A DNA stretch of 64,000 nucleotides from Ferrovibrio sp. MS7 (lineage in GTDB: Bacteria > Pseudomonadota > Alphaproteobacteria > Ferrovibrionales > Ferrovibrionaceae): positions 2,570,001 to 2,634,000 of the forward strand of contig NZ_JBBKBA010000001.1 of NCBI RefSeq assembly GCF_038404985.1, given 5' to 3'. Position 1 is the stretch's first letter. Every line of letters starts with the position of its first letter. The position numbers and the translations under genes are program-made. The notes below the pieces were generated by a model. That model was not told the DNA's origin. It ran no database searches and saw only the letters and a program-made list of their open reading frames with translations. This document shows positions 62,559 to 64,000 of this stretch, in pieces.

Positions 62559-64000
62559 ATGCCCAAGCTTGGGAGTGCTTCTTTATCGGCTCGCATGGCA
62601 ATCCTGGTTGCCCTCATCGTGGCGCCCACGGTGTTGCTTGCGGTTTACCTTGCAGACATGCGCCGCACGCAGGAGCTCGACCACATCCGCAGGGAGGCGC
62701 TGGGATTCGCCCGCACCGTGGCCTATCAGCAGGGCCAGGCGTTGCAGCAGGTCCGCCAGCAACTCGGGCGGCTTGCTTCCAACGGCGAGCCTTTACTGGG
62801 GAGCGGTTGCAGCGACGAATTGAATGATCTTCTGCGGCTCGGCTCGATCTATTTCGAAATCGCCCTGGTCGATCTCTCCGGTGAACTGACCTGCTCTGCA
62901 CGGACTCAGTTTGCCTCTCTGCGTATCGCGGACCGTGGCTATTTCACCCAGGCCTTGGTGACGGGAAACTTCACCCTCAGCGATGTGGTCCAGAGCAGGT
63001 TGAGCAAGAAGTGGTCAGTGATCGCAGCTCAGCCGGTAGTGATCGACAATATGATGCGGGCGATGATTGTTGCCAGCCTGGATTTCAACTGGGCGCAGAA
63101 CTTGCTTACCAATCTGAAATTACCAGAAGCCTCTATTATCAGCATGTCGGATGCGAATGGCATTGTAATCGCGCGGGCACCGGACTCGGAGCGCTTCGTC
63201 GGCAGGCAATTGCTGGAGGCGGAGAGTTTCCGCAAGCTGGTGGCATCGAGCAGTGAGGGCTACGTGCATTCTGCGGGTCTGGATGGTGTGCCACGTATCA
63301 TTGCCTATGCTCAGGTTCCAGACAGCAGTCTCTTCGTTCGCGTCGGCATTCCACGCAAGGATATTGACGCGGCGGGCAGCATGGCGCTGCAGGCTGGTGG
63401 CTTGGCGGTATTGTTTACGCTGCTGACCACGGGCCTTTTCGGCTGGTCGGGTTCGCGCCAGCTGCTGCTGCTGCCGATCCGCCGGCTTGCCAGTGCTGCA
63501 GAAACGCTTGGCAAGGGCAATTGGACTATTCGCACCGGCCTGCCGCACGGCGATCATCTGCTTGGTCGTCTGGCATCCAAGATGGATGAACTCGCTTCTT
63601 ATGGTCAGCGCCTTACACGTGCTTTCCGCACGTTAAGCGCGGGTAACCGTACGCTGCTGCGAGAGAGCAGCGAACCCTCGCTGCTCAATGCAATGTGCCG
63701 TGTGGCGGTGGAGCAGGGTGGTTATGCCCTGGCATTGGTGAACTACCTGCGTCATGACGAGGGCAAGACTGTTGAGCCGGTGGCGCATTTCGGGGCATCC
63801 AATGGCTTCATCGAAACCATGAATCTGACCTGGGCAGATACCGAGCGCGGCCGCGGCTCGGTCGGCATGGCAATCCGCAGCCGCAAGCCTTGCGTCATCC
63901 ATCGGTTGGCCGAAGATCCGCGCTTCGCTCCTTGGCGCCAAGAAGCGGTGATCCGCAGCTTCGGCTCCATCGTGTCGCTGCCGCTGATGGTGGAGGGAGA
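62559..64000 (+). CDS. Membrane sensor protein with Cache, HAMP and GAF domains, 3' end outside window
   Basis: The frame from ATG 62559 (GGGAGA upstream) stays open to the window edge, 480 codons. Order: a transmembrane helix (MAILVALIVAPTVLLAVYL), an extracytoplasmic double-Cache-like sensor (residues about 40-260, with YFTQALVTGNFTLSD), a second helix (GGLAVLFTLLTTGLFGW), a HAMP (PIRRLASAAETLGKGNW) and a GAF-like domain (GGYALALVNYLRHDE, then GRGSVGMAIRSRKPCVI). The output domain is beyond the edge; a histidine kinase, GGDEF/EAL or HD-GYP protein are all possible. Confidence 0.85.
   Translation, partial: MPKLGSASLSARMAILVALIVAPTVLLAVYLADMRRTQELDHIRREALGFARTVAYQQGQALQQVRQQLGRLASNGEPLLGSGCSDELNDLLRLGSIYFEIALVDLSGELTCSARTQFASLRIADRGYFTQALVTGNFTLSDVVQSRLSKKWSVIAAQPVVIDNMMRAMIVASLDFNWAQNLLTNLKLPEASIISMSDANGIVIARAPDSERFVGRQLLEAESFRKLVASSSEGYVHSAGLDGVPRIIAYAQVPDSSLFVRVGIPRKDIDAAGSMALQAGGLAVLFTLLTTGLFGWSGSRQLLLLPIRRLASAAETLGKGNWTIRTGLPHGDHLLGRLASKMDELASYGQRLTRAFRTLSAGNRTLLRESSEPSLLNAMCRVAVEQGGYALALVNYLRHDEGKTVEPVAHFGASNGFIETMNLTWADTERGRGSVGMAIRSRKPCVIHRLAEDPRFAPWRQEAVIRSFGSIVSLPLMVEG

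Overview
This is a GC-rich chromosomal window with dense gene packing, many ATGA start/stop overlaps, and long spurious open frames on the non-coding strand. The gene order ntrX-trkA-(D-amino acid aminotransferase)-hfq-hflX, a GlnB/GlnA pair behind a sigma-54 promoter, DUF4170, and HisKA kinases of the PleC/DivJ type point to an Alphaproteobacterium, probably of the Rhodospirillales kind. No phage, insertion sequence or CRISPR array was seen.

Layout. 1-12.9 kb is core housekeeping on the + strand: nitrogen regulator NtrX (5' end outside the window), TrkA, an aminotransferase, Hfq, HflX, an inositol-phosphatase family protein, GyrA, CoaD, an exported and a cytosolic cyclophilin, QueA and Tgt. 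12.9-21.8 kb holds small or poorly known genes, a tRNA-Lys, a flagellin, an MscS channel, a four-gene unknown operon led by a degenerate HPt-like protein, and a membrane histidine kinase. 21.9-24.7 kb is a lipid A/glycan decoration cassette (GT2, LAB_N, ArnT-like). 24.7-36.2 kb is catabolic: a fluoroacetate-dehalogenase-like hydrolase, a TetR plus Rieske oxygenase pair, and a rhodanese / acyl-CoA racemase / two SDR / carboxyltransferase beta run followed by a TetR and a thioesterase. 37.8-40.9 kb is a three-gene set matching the URC uracil catabolism pathway. 42-43.3 kb is an ornithine/lysine-type decarboxylase with a structured leader. 43.7-50.8 kb carries a PAS kinase, a quinone reductase, an MFS pump, and MtnA next to a fused class II aldolase/dehydrogenase. 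50.9-55.4 kb has a stand-alone biotinyl carrier, a SPOR lipoprotein, GlnA, GlnB and an aminotransferase. 55.5-59.4 kb has a TPP enzyme, a class III cyclase and a miniature isopropylmalate-dehydrogenase-like protein. 59.4-61.8 kb is a Tat nitroreductase/LysR block ending in a broken second copy of the preceding gene's 3' end. The window closes with a cold-shock protein and a membrane sensor protein cut by the edge.

How the parts work together. Nitrogen control appears at both ends (NtrX; sigma-54 driven glnB-glnA). URC1-like, DUF1688 and Upp together suggest salvage and breakdown of uracil by way of its nucleotide. MtnA plus the aldolase/dehydrogenase fusion suggests disposal of 5'-deoxyadenosine or methylthioadenosine by aldol cleavage to DHAP and an aldehyde. 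The acyl-CoA genes look like a branched-chain or isoprenoid acid pathway lacking its own biotin carboxylase. The most notable observations are the URC operon, the MtnA/aldolase fusion, the mini-IPMDH gene with a decayed partial copy flanking a likely inserted block, the triplicated trkA start, the A-rich hfq leader, and an inverted repeat that covers the flagellin start codon.
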